Source of the DNA: Rhodanobacter sp.
GTDB lineage: Bacteria > Pseudomonadota > Gammaproteobacteria > Xanthomonadales > Rhodanobacteraceae
Length of the DNA: 64,000 nt
Reading direction: 5' to 3'
NCBI GenBank assembly: GCA_004298045.1
Contig: SCRM01000003.1
Span: forward strand, 1 to 64,000
Shown: positions 1-9,135 of the stretch, piece after piece
Layout: each line of letters starts with the position of its first letter
How positions within the stretch are numbered: position 1 is the stretch's first letter
Notes under the pieces: model-generated
What the model was told of the DNA's origin: nothing
The model's input: the letters and a program-made list of their open reading frames with translations, nothing else
Databases searched by the model: none
Made by a program: the position numbers and the translations under genes

Positions 1-3000
1 GGCTGCCCTCGTCGTACGCGAACCGTTCGATGCCGCGCCCGCCGCCCTGCCCTCGGGGACCGTGCATGTTGCCGTGCCCACCCTGTCCGCCATGGGGGTT
101 GCGACCGCTGAGGTCCTTGACGATGCGCTCGCCCAGCGCGTTGTAGGCATAGGCCGCCACCGTATTGCCATTCAGCTGCGCTACGCTCAGCCGGTTGCGG
201 TTGTCGTAACCGAGCCCATAGGCGACACCGGCCTCCCTGACCGCGGTGGTATTGCCGTTGGCATCTGCCGCCCGCGTCGCATTGCCGGTAGAGACGAGCT
301 GGTGGGTTCCCGGCTTGTAGCGGTACGCGCCCGTGGCCAGGCCGCTGCCGCGCTTGCTGAGCCGGTCGCCGGTCTGGTTGTAGGTGACGTTTTCCAGCGC
401 GCTGCCGTTGGCCTGGGTGATCGCGGTGAGGCGGTACAGCGGATCGTAGCTGTAGGTTTCGGTCGCCGGATTCGCGCCGGGAGCGTTGCCGATGGCCGTG
501 ATGTTGCCCATCGCATCCCGTGCGGCGTGCAGGCTGAAGGCTGGGCTGGCGAGGTCCGTCAAGCGGTAGTTCGCATCGTAGGTCCGTGTGACGGTTTGCC
601 CGTTACCCAGCTTGTAGCCACTGACCGGACCGAACGGCAGGTAAGTGACGTCGTTCACCGCCGTGACCGCGCCGCCACGCACCGGCACCACTTCGATGGC
701 ACGAATGCGTCCGTCCGCGTCGCGGGTGTAGTTCGCGCGACTGCCATCCGGGTAGCCAAGCGCCCGGAGCCGTCCCGCTGCCGTGTAGGCGTAGTCGACG
801 GTGTCGCTGCCGCTCGACACGATCTGCCGCTTGCGGATGACACGCCCCTGGGGGTCGTAGCAATACACGGTGGTGGTGGCAGCCTCGACGATGCGGGTCA
901 ACCGACCCACTGGAGCCGAACGGGCGCATCCGGTGACACCATTGGCCTCGTCGTAGCGATAGGCCACGTTCTGTGTGTTGTCGGGATAGCCGGCACCCGT
1001 CCGGCGCCCCAGTGCATCGTAGGTGTAGGTCGATGTAACGCCCCTGGCATCGGTGCTGCTGAGCAGGTCGCCTGCCGCATCGAAGCGACGCATGGTTGTG
1101 CCGGTATCCGGGCTGTGCAGCGCAACGGCATCCCCCAAGCCATCGTAATCGTAGCTGGTGACAAGGTCGTCGGGATCGCTGACGCCATTGAGGCGATCCA
1201 ATGCGTCGTAGGCGTACAGGCTCAGGGTGTTCTTTGTCGCCGCATCAGTGCCGTTGTAGTTTTCGATCGTACTGACCAGCCGATCCAGGGCGTCATAGCT
1301 CCGACGCTGCTGCACGCCCAGGCTGTCAGCGCTGTGCACCAGGTTCCCGTTAGCATCGTAGCCGTCGCTGGCACTCGCACTGAACACTGTCCGGTTCAGG
1401 CCATCGACCACCTTCGTCAGTTCACCCCGCATATTGAAGGTGCGGCCGAGCCGGCGGCGTACCGCGTGGTTGCTGTCAAGCACTTGCTCAGCCGTCTTGT
1501 TGCCGGCAGCATCCAAGGTGTATTGAACGCGGTTGCCCAGTGAGTCCGTAATGCCTGTGAGGCGGTGGGCGGCATCATAGGCATACCGGGTAGTGACGTT
1601 ATCCGGATCGATCATGGAAGCGACCGCGCCGTAGGGCGTGTAGGTAAATCGGGTGGTGGCCCCACCCACGCGGCGCGAAGCGAGCCAGCCACGCGGGGTG
1701 TAGGCAAGGTCGGTGTGGACGCCGTTGGGGTCGGTCTGTCGCGTGACGCGACCGTCGGCATCATAGGAGGCGATGGTCGTGACATGCCCCAACGCATCGG
1801 TGATGGTGTGCAGATCGCCGGCCTGATGGCAGGCAGCGCCGGGCGTGCCGCAGTCGACGGCACTGTTGGCCAGGTAGTAGCTGTACCTGGTGACCTGCGC
1901 CACGTCCGTGCGCGGCCCCGTCGAACTCAGCAACAGGCCAATCAGCGGGCAACGCGCATCGTCCACCGCGTCACAATAGGTGTATGTCCAGCGGCGCACC
2001 CCTGCCGGCACGGTGCCCGAGACACTGCACGCATAGCCGCTCGCTGCGCGGTTGCCTGGGTCGATCTCGCAACGGGCCAGGGGTTGGCCGCGAGTGTTGT
2101 AGACCCATTGTGTGGAACTGACGACAGCACCGCTGGCGTCCGCCACGATACGTGTCAGCGGCACCCGCAATGACGTGTTCCAGCGGAGACTGGTGGTGCG
2201 CTGCACAGGCGTACCCGAAGCGTCGACCTGCTGTGCCAGCAAGCCGTTGGCGCCAAAGGCCGTCTTGGTGGTGCTGCCATTGAAGTCCGTCGCGGACGCG
2301 ACGCGACCATTCGCATCAAACGTCGCCGACCGATTGGGCTGTCCGCACTCGGGCCCGCAGGGGGAACTCACCGTGCTCGTATGCATGGAGCCATACGGCG
2401 CAACGAAGTTCAGCGTTGTCTGCGCTCCGGTCGGATACGACACCGTCGTTGTGCCTCCCGCGTTGTAGGCGACCCGCGTTTCTTCGACACCTGATGCCAG
2501 CATCGACAGGACGGCCTGCCCTTGGGCGTTGTAACCGATGCTGGTGTAGCGATTGCCGGCTTCGTCGATGCTGCCCGTCAAGGCGCTGGAAAGATTCGCC
2601 CCGCCTGTAAGCGAGCTTTCGTTGTACACATACCGGTGTGACGTCTTGTCGGGATACGTGACCGACGTCAGATTGCCTTTTGTGTCATGGCCGTAGGCTA
2701 TCACACCACCGTCCGGTTCACGAAGAGCTGTCAACTGCGCGTTGCTGTCGTAGGAAAAGCCCAGCGTCCGCCCATGCGGACCGGTAACCGCAAGCAGCAG
2801 TCCCGGCGCCGGCGCTACGCCGGCAGGGGTGTCGGCCGCACTGTAGGCCAGCGTCGTAACCTGGCCATTCGTGTCCGTCATGGAGAGCAGCTTTCCGTCC
2901 CGGTCATACCCCTCGTGATACCGGGTCGCGGCGTCGAAATAATCCCAGCCGGTGACCGCGCCAGAAGCATCCATCAGCTCCATGAGACGGTCGGAAACAT

Positions 3001-4333
3001 CGGGATCAGGGGTCCACTGGCCCGCGGCCAGGGTGAACTTCAGCTGGCGCCCGTCAGCACGGAAGATCGTGGCAGCTGTCGCTTTGCCGCCGGCGTACTC
3101 GATGCTGCGATCGAAACTGCTGCGCCAGTTCGCACCAACATGGGTCGAAGCAACGGTTGAATCACTGTTGTAGTAGCGATGGAAGCTGAGTGCGCCCAGT
3201 GACAAGTCGCCATCGTCCCGGAATTCATTACCCGTTGCAAGGTTTATGGGATCGCCGGCGCAATTGCACGGCTTGCCGAGGTTCTTCCCCGGGTCATACA
3301 AACTTTGGGCGGCGGGAACGATTGCTATGCTGGTTGGACTAAAGTTGTCATTGAAGAGAGTGAATTTGGACAAGAGGGCGCCGGATTGTACGTCGAACTG
3401 ATAGACCCGGCCGCTCCACATGTCGAGCGCAATGAACGTCTTCTGCTTCGGATCCACCGCTACATAGGACAAGCTGGGATAAGGGCTGTCATTCGCAACG
3501 TACTGTTGAATGACGTGCCCATCCTTGTTCAACCCGTATACGAAATCCTCCCACGTCCCCACCAGCATGTTGCCGTTGTCGATGCCCCGAATGGAATAAA
3601 GCAATTCGTAGGGCGGCTGAGCAGCAGGATCCGGGAATGAATCCACGAGGTTGGGCATTTGGGTGCCCGTGCAGACATTGAACTGCTTTACGCTCTCCCC
3701 CATCGAGGTGTAGCGGATCGTGCACTGGTCGGCGGCCAGATAGGCGTAATCCACCCCAAACCCAGAGGTTGGATCCCACTGAGCAGCGTAGGTTGCCAGC
3801 ACATTACCGCGACCATCAACCTTGAAGATGGGCGCAGGTTTATTCGGTAGGCCATCCGCACCTATATAAGCATTGCCGCTACTGGAGAATACGATTTGAT
3901 TTATGCCGACACTGGCACCGCCATAAGTTCCGCCGAATCCGCCAGCTCGACTGCCATCCCCATTTATCTTCAATACTGTATTGAGAAGTTGCGACGGGTT
4001 GTAGCTACTGCCCGTGATTGGCACATACATATTGCCTATCGAATCGAAAGCCACGCTTGCCGGCCAGGTATTGCCGACACCCAAGTCAAAAGTGTCAAGC
4101 AAAACACCGGTCGAACTGTAATGCCTGATTTGACTATCCCAGTAGTACCCATAACCTGAAGTACCAGTGACAACAACGTCCCCGGCGTGAAAGGGGACTC
4201 CGTCGGCTAGCACTGGTGTTGCGCACACGCTAACCAACGCGGCGACGAATATGCGGAGAACGACTCTATTGACTGATCGAAGCCGACGGACCGCTCTGTC
4301 GACAACTGGGTATACTCGAGTCGAATTGCCCAT
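1..4333 (-). CDS. Secreted RHS/YD-repeat protein (3' end outside window)
   Basis: The minus strand is open from the ATG at 4333 to the window edge, at least 1444 codons, with one consistent frame at every point checked. A strong ribosome site (AGGAGGGG) precedes the ATG. The N-terminus is a Sec signal peptide ending near ALVSVCATPVLA. Residues about 45-350 are a repetitive beta-propeller-like domain (NHL/SMP30 style). The motif GDPINLATGNEF near residue 355 is the usual entry into an RHS shell. Residues about 380-1410 are YD repeats such as YDALDRL, YDANGNL and YDALGRR. A Gly/His-rich insert lies at about 1408-1432, just before FAYDEGS, which resembles the start of the RHS core. RHS proteins form a shell around a variable C-terminal tip that is often a toxin; any tip and immunity gene lie beyond position 1. 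The family call is secure; export route and function are inferred. Confidence 0.9.
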   Translation of the reverse strand, partial: MGNSTRVYPVVDRAVRRLRSVNRVVLRIFVAALVSVCATPVLADGVPFHAGDVVVTGTSGYGYYWDSQIRHYSSTGVLLDTFDLGVGNTWPASVAFDSIGNMYVPITGSSYNPSQLLNTVLKINGDGSRAGGFGGTYGGASVGINQIVFSSSGNAYIGADGLPNKPAPIFKVDGRGNVLATYAAQWDPTSGFGVDYAYLAADQCTIRYTSMGESVKQFNVCTGTQMPNLVDSFPDPAAQPPYELLYSIRGIDNGNMLVGTWEDFVYGLNKDGHVIQQYVANDSPYPSLSYVAVDPKQKTFIALDMWSGRVYQFDVQSGALLSKFTLFNDNFSPTSIAIVPAAQSLYDPGKNLGKPCNCAGDPINLATGNEFRDDGDLSLGALSFHRYYNSDSTVASTHVGANWRSSFDRSIEYAGGKATAATIFRADGRQLKFTLAAGQWTPDPDVSDRLMELMDASGAVTGWDYFDAATRYHEGYDRDGKLLSMTDTNGQVTTLAYSAADTPAGVAPAPGLLLAVTGPHGRTLGFSYDSNAQLTALREPDGGVIAYGHDTKGNLTSVTYPDKTSHRYVYNESSLTGGANLSSALTGSIDEAGNRYTSIGYNAQGQAVLSMLASGVEETRVAYNAGGTTTVSYPTGAQTTLNFVAPYGSMHTSTVSSPCGPECGQPNRSATFDANGRVASATDFNGSTTKTAFGANGLLAQQVDASGTPVQRTTSLRWNTSLRVPLTRIVADASGAVVSSTQWVYNTRGQPLARCEIDPGNRAASGYACSVSGTVPAGVRRWTYTYCDAVDDARCPLIGLLLSSTGPRTDVAQVTRYSYYLANSAVDCGTPGAACHQAGDLHTITDALGHVTTIASYDADGRVTRQTDPNGVHTDLAYTPRGWLASRRVGGATTRFTYTPYGAVASMIDPDNVTTRYAYDAAHRLTGITDSLGNRVQYTLDAAGNKTAEQVLDSNHAVRRRLGRTFNMRGELTKVVDGLNRTVFSASASDGYDANGNLVHSADSLGVQQRRSYDALDRLVSTIENYNGTDAATKNTLSLYAYDALDRLNGVSDPDDLVTSYDYDGLGDAVALHSPDTGTTMRRFDAAGDLLSSTDARGVTSTYTYDALGRRTGAGYPDNTQNVAYRYDEANGVTGCARSAPVGRLTRIVEAATTTVYCYDPQGRVIRKRQIVSSGSDTVDYAYTAAGRLRALGYPDGSRANYTRDADGRIRAIEVVPVRGGAVTAVNDVTYLPFGPVSGYKLGNGQTVTRTYDANYRLTDLASPAFSLHAARDAMGNITAIGNAPGANPATETYSYDPLYRLTAITQANGSALENVTYNQTGDRLSKRGSGLATGAYRYKPGTHQLVSTGNATRAADANGNTTAVREAGVAYGLGYDNRNRLSVAQLNGNTVAAYAYNALGERIVKDLSGRNPHGGQGGHGNMHGPRGQGGGRGIERFAYDEGS

Positions 4334-4411
4334 AACCCCTCCTGGACTTGTATTCCGAATCACTTGACTGCAATTTATCGAGTCAGCAACAGCACACACA
4401 TGTACGCCCGT

Positions 4412-4429
4412 CGTCACCGGCCGGTGACG
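4412..4429. promoter_or_regulatory. 18-bp perfect palindrome upstream of the RHS gene
   Basis: CGTCACCGGCCGGTGACG is a perfect 18-bp palindrome about 80 bp upstream of the RHS start codon. Its position suits an operator, but I could not place a convincing -35/-10 pair beside it and cannot name a binding protein. Confidence 0.3.
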
Positions 4430-4840
4430 CATAATCAGCGCCCATCAAGGCGCTCTGATACCCAAAATCTATCGTCGACACAGGGCAGGCATCATCGAGA
4501 TATGCCCGACCGCTTGTCGCAAATCCCCTTGTCCCCTTGCGCGGGCGCCCTGTCACCCACGTCGGATCGGATTATAAACTCACGAATCCGCACTCCGTCA
4601 ACCAACAGCATCTTGCGAACTTGCAGCTGAGTGAGTTTGCGCAACCCAGCGTGGGCATAACCACTCTTCACCCTTTCCGGCGAAGGACATGTTGGCGGAT
4701 TGAACCGATACACCGGCCGAGGAAGGTGAGGAAGCACGCAGCGCCGGAAATCGCATTCGACCGCGGCGAGCCCGTCGAACTCGCCACAGCGAACGTCGCA
4801 GCAGCGACTGAGGGGGCCTCCGGCCGGCGGCGGCCCTGAA
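4430..4840. other. Gene-poor intergenic stretch
   Basis: About 410 bp between the RHS promoter region and the methyltransferase stop. A short minus-strand frame reads out of the methyltransferase region here, but it has no ribosome site, family motif or plausible start. Base composition is less GC-rich than the flanking genes between about 4440 and 4700. A GC-rich inverted repeat near 4811-4837 could act as a weak terminator for the methyltransferase. I see nothing else that can be supported. Confidence 0.4.
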
Positions 4841-5587
4841 TTACTCCACCCGACCCACGCGCACGAAGAACGGCCAGCGCACCGCACGCTTCCGGTCGGG
4901 ATCACCCCAGGCAACGGCCAGTTCAGGCGCAGCGTTCGCCACCGCGTCGACCCCGGTGCGCTTCGCGTGCCGCTGGGTTGCCGACCACGAGCGGAGGTAG
5001 GCGAGGAACTGGGCAAGGTTCCAGTCGGCGCGCAGCATGAAGCTCGGCGCATCCACCCGCTGATACGGAAACGGCAAGCCTGCATAACCCGCATCCACCA
5101 GTGCGCGCTCGGGTGGCCAATCGGGGCCCAGCGTATCGGTGTAAAGGTGCCGTTCGACGGCATCGACCGCACGGCTCACGCTGCAATTGCCGTAGGCGGA
5201 GATCGCCACGAGTGCGCCGGGTTTCGCCACGCGGCGCACCTCGGCATGGAAGGCCGCGCGGTCGAACCAGTGATACGCCTGCGAGACGCCGATCAGGCTT
5301 GCGCTGCCGGCCGCCAGCGTGCTGTGTTCGGCGGGCTCCACCCGGTAGTCGATGCGTGGATGCGCCGCGGCCTGCGCAATCTGCGCGGCACTGGGATCGG
5401 TGGCGACCACGCGCGCGAAATGCGCGGCAAGGCCCACACTGGCTTGGCCGTTGCCGCAGCCGGCGTCCCAGGCCAGCCCGCGATCCGGTGCCTGCTGTGC
5501 CAACCAGTCGAACCAATCGGCGGGTGGCACCGGGCGGGCGTCGCGATACAGCTCGGCGTGGCCGGAGAAGTGGTCCTTGAATTCCAT
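4841..5587 (-). CDS. Class I SAM-dependent methyltransferase
   Basis: 248 residues starting MEFKDHFSGHAELYRDARP. The SAM-binding motif I is WDAGCGNGQAS near residue 40, followed by an acidic residue at the end of the second strand (VVATDPS). SQAYHWFDRAAF matches the UbiE/methyltransferase type 11 group of small-molecule enzymes. An open frame continues upstream to about 5830, but that stretch lies antisense to the rluE-like gene and has no family similarity, so the ATG at 5587 is chosen. The substrate cannot be read from the sequence. It lies 41 bp downstream of the pseudouridine synthase on the same strand and may be cotranscribed with it. Confidence 0.85.
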   Translation of the reverse strand: MEFKDHFSGHAELYRDARPVPPADWFDWLAQQAPDRGLAWDAGCGNGQASVGLAAHFARVVATDPSAAQIAQAAAHPRIDYRVEPAEHSTLAAGSASLIGVSQAYHWFDRAAFHAEVRRVAKPGALVAISAYGNCSVSRAVDAVERHLYTDTLGPDWPPERALVDAGYAGLPFPYQRVDAPSFMLRADWNLAQFLAYLRSWSATQRHAKRTGVDAVANAAPELAVAWGDPDRKRAVRWPFFVRVGRVE

Positions 5588-5628
5588 GCGCAGACTCCGG
5601 TGACGACAGGTGCCGCGATTATTGCCGC

Positions 5629-6162
5629 TCAGCGCAGCACGCGCGTCTCGCCCGGCGCAAGTCCGTCCAACGCGTAATCGCCGATGCGCACGCGGATCAG
5701 GCGCAGGGTGGGAAAGCCGACCGCGGCGGTCATGCGGCGTACCTGGCGGTTGCGGCCTTCGCGCAGGGTGAGGGTGAGCCAGCTGGTGGGAATGGCCTTG
5801 CGGTAGCGCACCGGCGGCTCGCGCGGCCACAGCCAGCCTGGCTCGGCCGCGGGCTCGGCGTGCGCCGGGCGGGTCGGGCCGTCATTCAATACGACGCCGC
5901 GCGCGAGCGCGGCCAACGCCGCGTCGCCGACAATGCCTTCCACCTGCGCCAGATAGGTCTTCGGCTGCTTGTGGCGCGGGTCGGTGAGGCGGTGCGCGAG
6001 CGCGCCGTCGTCGGTCAGGAGCAACAGGCCTTCGCTGTCGCGATCCAGCCGTCCAGCCGCATAGACGTCTTTTTGCCCGATGTAGTCAGCCAAGGTCGGG
6101 CGCCCCCGCGCGTCGGTGAACTGGCACAGCACGCCGTACGGCTTGTTGAAGGCGAGCAGCAC
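5629..6162 (-). CDS. rluE: RluE-type 23S rRNA pseudouridine synthase
   Basis: 177 residues with the RsuA/RluE family signature: [13 protein letters not shown] at the N-terminus, the catalytic segment [16 protein letters not shown] with its conserved Asp near residue 47, and the C-terminal [20 protein letters not shown]. It lacks an S4 domain and is close in size to RluE, which modifies a uridine in helix 80 of 23S rRNA. Start: a GTG at 6162 puts [10 protein letters not shown] at the N-terminus as in relatives; no ATG fits, and sequence further upstream runs into the NYN gene in another frame. The gene begins 7 bp after the NYN stop, so translational coupling is likely. The exact paralogue (RluE versus RsuA/RluB-like) is a judgement from length and motifs. 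Confidence 0.82.
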   Translation of the reverse strand: MLLAFNKPYGVLCQFTDARGRPTLADYIGQKDVYAAGRLDRDSEGLLLLTDDGALAHRLTDPRHKQPKTYLAQVEGIVGDAALAALARGVVLNDGPTRPAHAEPAAEPGWLWPREPPVRYRKAIPTSWLTLTLREGRNRQVRRMTAAVGFPTLRLIRVRIGDYALDGLAPGETRVLR

Positions 6163-6169
6163 GGGTGGC

Positions 6170-6832
6170 TCAGAACGGCCGCGGACACACCGACTGCAAG
6201 CCGTCGATGTGCTCGTGCAGGTCGGGGGCGATGCCTTGCCACATCGGATCGAGGATGAAATCGATGCCTTCGCGACGCGCCAGCTTGGCCGCCGGAATGA
6301 AATCGGCGTCGCCGGCAATCAGCACGATCTGATCCACCAGGCGCTTGTAGGCCAGCGCGGCGATGTCGATGCCGATCTTCATGTCGACCTGGGTCTGGCG
6401 CATGTCGGGTTCGTAGTGCTCGTCGCGCAGGTCGGCCCAACGCAGGCTGCCGTCACGCAATTGCTGCAGCGTCGCGGGTTTCAGTTTCCACTCGCCGCGC
6501 TCGGCGAGACGGCCCAGGCGCAGCGCCATCTTGCGCTGGCGGCGCAACTGGTCATGCAGCTCGCGGCGAAAGGCGGCGGCGCCGCTCTTGCCGAAATCCA
6601 CCGCCTCGCCGCTGACCGGGCGTGTCAGGACACGTTCCAGCGGCGGGCAATCGTAGAAAAAGATGCGGTACAGCGATTCACGCGGGCGGTCAAGCGCCTT
6701 CAGGTGTTCGAGCGTCATGCCAAACACGGTCTTGGCGACGGTGCGCGCGTCGCCCGCGTCGCGGTCGCTCCACACCTTGCGGTAGCGGGCAAGAAAAAAG
6801 GCGCCGTCGACGAGTATGGCGGTACGTTGCAT
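6170..6832 (-). CDS. NYN-domain (DUF88/LabA-like) putative ribonuclease
   Basis: 220 residues. The N-terminus [14 protein letters not shown] and the distal [16 protein letters not shown] and [14 protein letters not shown] segments carry the acidic residues expected of the PIN-like NYN fold (Asp in VDG, Asp in VDMKIGID, Asp in GDADF). Such proteins are usually metal-dependent RNases, but the target here is unknown. The middle (about 60-130) is charged and variable. It is immediately upstream of the rRNA pseudouridine synthase, which suggests but does not prove a role in RNA processing. The ATG at 6832 is the natural start. Confidence 0.8.
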   Translation of the reverse strand: MQRTAILVDGAFFLARYRKVWSDRDAGDARTVAKTVFGMTLEHLKALDRPRESLYRIFFYDCPPLERVLTRPVSGEAVDFGKSGAAAFRRELHDQLRRQRKMALRLGRLAERGEWKLKPATLQQLRDGSLRWADLRDEHYEPDMRQTQVDMKIGIDIAALAYKRLVDQIVLIAGDADFIPAAKLARREGIDFILDPMWQGIAPDLHEHIDGLQSVCPRPF

Positions 6833-6976
6833 AGATGGTCCTCACGAACTTTCGGATGGTGGAGCGGCGCGAAACCAGGCGCGCGCGGGCATTTTAGTTG
6901 ATCGACCGCAACGCGCCGTTGATCGCGCCGGCCGCATACTCTCCAACCTCACCGTACATTGCGCCGGAGGCATCGC

Positions 6977-8026
6977 ATGCAAACCCGCCAGCTTGGCCGC
7001 TCTCCGCTCACCGTGACGCCGTTGATGCTCGGCGGCAACGTGTTTGGCTGGAGCGCCGACGAGACCGCTTCGTTCGCCGTACTCGACGCCTTTGTCGCCG
7101 GCGGCGGCAACTTTATCGACACCGCCGACGTGTACTCGGCGTGGGTGCCGGGCCATCGCGGTGGGGAATCGGAAACGCTGCTCGGCAAGTGGCTCGCCAA
7201 AAGCGGCAAGCGCAACCAGGTGCTGATCGCCACCAAGGTCGGCAAATGGGACCAGCACGTCGGGTTGTCGCCGCTCAACCTGCGCACCGCGCTCGATGCC
7301 TCGCTGCGCCGACTCGGCACCGATCATGTGGATCTCTACTTTGCGCATCAGGACGACGCCAGCATCCCCACCGTCGACATCCTCGGCGAGTTTTCGCGCC
7401 TGATCGAAGCCGGCAAGGTGCGCGCCATCGGCGCGTCCAACTTTACCGCCGGGCGCTTCCAGCACGCGCTGGAAACCGCGCGCCAACACCACCTGCCGCG
7501 CTACGAATGCCTGCAGCCGCAGTACAACCTGGTCGCGCGCAAGATCTACGAGAGTGAACTGGCACCGCTGGTGCGTGACGAAGGCGTTGGCGTCACTGCC
7601 TACTCCGCGCTCGCGAGCGGGTTCCTCACCGGCAAATACCGCAGCGCGCGCGACCTTGCGAAGAACTTCGCGCGCGGCGGCAGCGTGCAGCGCTACCTCA
7701 CTCCACGCGGGCTTGCGGTGCTCGCTGCGCTGGATGCAGTGGCGGCGAGCCACCAGGCCACGCCGGCACAGGTGGCACTGGCGTGGCTGCTGACGCGCCC
7801 CGGCATCACCGCGCCGATCGCAAGCGCGACCAGCGTTGCGCAAATGCACGAGCTGCTCGGCGCGCTGACGCTGGAACTCGGCGCAGCGGACATCGCGGCG
7901 CTGGACGCCGCGAGCGCACCGCCTCAGCGTCCGGTGCCGCTGCTGGTGCTGCCAGCCGGGCTGGCCGGCGTGCTGGAAGCCGGCGCCGGGTCGTCGTCCA
8001 GGCTGCTGGGTGCTTCGACGGTGTAA
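6977..8026 (+). CDS. Aldo/keto reductase
   Basis: 349 residues starting MQTRQLGRSPLTVTPLMLGG; GGAGG at 6966-6970 lies 6 bp before the ATG at 6977, so the longer in-frame start at 6959 is rejected. The AKR catalytic tetrad is visible: Asp and Tyr in NFIDTADVYSAW, Lys in LIATKVGKW, His in DLYFAHQDD. The NADPH-binding C-terminal segment includes TAPIASATSVAQMHELLGAL. It looks like a cytoplasmic oxidoreductase of the YajO/Tas-like group; the substrate is unknown. The last 34 codons are Ala/Pro/Leu-rich and overlap the tail of the convergent TraB/GumN gene by 103 bp, so the true C-terminus of one or both proteins may be unusual. Confidence 0.88.
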   Translation: MQTRQLGRSPLTVTPLMLGGNVFGWSADETASFAVLDAFVAGGGNFIDTADVYSAWVPGHRGGESETLLGKWLAKSGKRNQVLIATKVGKWDQHVGLSPLNLRTALDASLRRLGTDHVDLYFAHQDDASIPTVDILGEFSRLIEAGKVRAIGASNFTAGRFQHALETARQHHLPRYECLQPQYNLVARKIYESELAPLVRDEGVGVTAYSALASGFLTGKYRSARDLAKNFARGGSVQRYLTPRGLAVLAALDAVAASHQATPAQVALAWLLTRPGITAPIASATSVAQMHELLGALTLELGAADIAALDAASAPPQRPVPLLVLPAGLAGVLEAGAGSSSRLLGASTV

Positions 8027-9000
8027 CCCTGCGCCGCAAGCTGTGCGAGGTAGCCGTGCGGCGACAGCAGCTCGTCCATCGGCAACATCGCGAAGCTGGT
8101 CGGGTTGGCCGCCAGCGCCTTGCGCGCGACGTCGAGCCATGCCGCGGCGAGGCGAGCCGGGACGTCGTCCAGACCGAGTTCGTGGGCGAAGCCGGCGCGG
8201 ATCAGCGCGTTGACGCAGGCGTCGCGACGATGGCTGTCGGGCAGCGCGCGCAACGCGGCGAGGTCGCCGGTGGCCCAGGCGTTGGCGCGCTCGGTCATTG
8301 CCGGCAGGTCGTGCTCGATCGCGTCGAGCGTGCGGTTGAAGCACTCCATGTCGCTCGGCGCCGCGGCCTTGAACGCCTTGATCGCAGCGCGCGGCTGCTT
8401 GATCTCGACCTGATAGGTCACCGGCATTTCGGCCACGCCATCCTGCTTGGCGAGCGCGGCCACCGTGCCGGGCACGCCGCCGTTCGCGCTGAGGCCGTTG
8501 GCCTTGAGCGCCTTCTTGTACAGCTCCTGCGCCGCAAACAGCGGACGCCAGCGCTCGATGGCGCGATCGCTGCCAAGGTACTTGGCCTTGAGCACCTGCC
8601 AGCGCGCATAGGTCGGCGCGTCCATCACCTGGTCGAGCGTCTTGTCGTCCGGATTCTTGCGCGCGCCGTAGGCGCTGGGCAGCAGGAACAGCTTGCCGAA
8701 GAAGCCGACGTCGGCCTTGATCCTGATCTTCGGTTCGAGCAGCACCGCCTTCGATTGCGCCAGCGCCTGCTGCACATCGCGCGACTCCCACTGCATGCGC
8801 CCCGGCAAGGGCGAAAGCGTGCCCAGCACCCAGAGCACATGATCGCCGCGACTCACCTTCCACAGGCCCGGCCCCGGCACCACGCCGCTGACCACCACCG
8901 GCGCCAGGGTCGGCACGCTGGCCGGCACCGGTGGCGGTGCGGTCTGCGCCATCAGCGGCAAGGTCAGCCAGGCCAGGGACAACCACCATCCGCGTTTCAC
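7924..9000 (-). CDS. TraB/GumN family protein, secreted
   Basis: 358 residues. A GTG at 9000 gives the signal peptide MKRGWWLSLAWLTLPLMAQ and is preceded by GAGGTG six bases upstream; the frame continues further upstream, but without a family-like sequence. The body fits the TraB/GumN family (LWKVSRGDHVLWVLGT near the N-terminus, LLEPKIRIKADVG, DLPAMTERANAWATGD, and a late DELLSPHGYLAQLAAQGY). Members are envelope or periplasmic proteins, often proposed to be metalloproteases; no function is proven. The last 30 or so residues are a Pro/Ser/Ala-rich tail encoded opposite the aldo/keto reductase 3' end. Confidence 0.8.
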   Translation of the reverse strand: MKRGWWLSLAWLTLPLMAQTAPPPVPASVPTLAPVVVSGVVPGPGLWKVSRGDHVLWVLGTLSPLPGRMQWESRDVQQALAQSKAVLLEPKIRIKADVGFFGKLFLLPSAYGARKNPDDKTLDQVMDAPTYARWQVLKAKYLGSDRAIERWRPLFAAQELYKKALKANGLSANGGVPGTVAALAKQDGVAEMPVTYQVEIKQPRAAIKAFKAAAPSDMECFNRTLDAIEHDLPAMTERANAWATGDLAALRALPDSHRRDACVNALIRAGFAHELGLDDVPARLAAAWLDVARKALAANPTSFAMLPMDELLSPHGYLAQLAAQGYTVEAPSSLDDDPAPASSTPASPAGSTSSGTGR

Positions 9001-9076
9001 GTCACGCACCTCGGATCCGGCAACGAAACGCGCCAATGCTGGGCCACCAGGGGTCAACCGTGCTTGAACGCGGATG

Positions 9077-9108
9077 CAAAAAGCCACCGGCCGCGAACGG
9101 CCGGTGGC
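9077..9108 (-). terminator. Rho-independent terminator
   Basis: On the minus strand an 11-bp perfect stem (GCCACCGGCCG and its complement) closes a TTCG tetraloop and is followed by TTTTT. It lies 28 bp downstream of the DUF4156 lipoprotein stop and should end that transcript before the TraB/GumN gene. Confidence 0.9.
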
Positions 9109-9135
9109 CCGGGAATCGATCACCGCAACCGGCGC

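Noticed and set aside
62-1543. A 493-codon open frame on the plus strand
   Set aside because: It lies antisense to the RHS gene, whose frame is continuous and full of YD motifs. The plus frame has no family features and reflects GC-rich codon structure.
4492-4840. A coding gene at the end of the minus frame downstream of the methyltransferase
   Set aside because: The frame is mostly antisense or out of frame with the methyltransferase, has no start signal, and its free tail matches no family I recognise.
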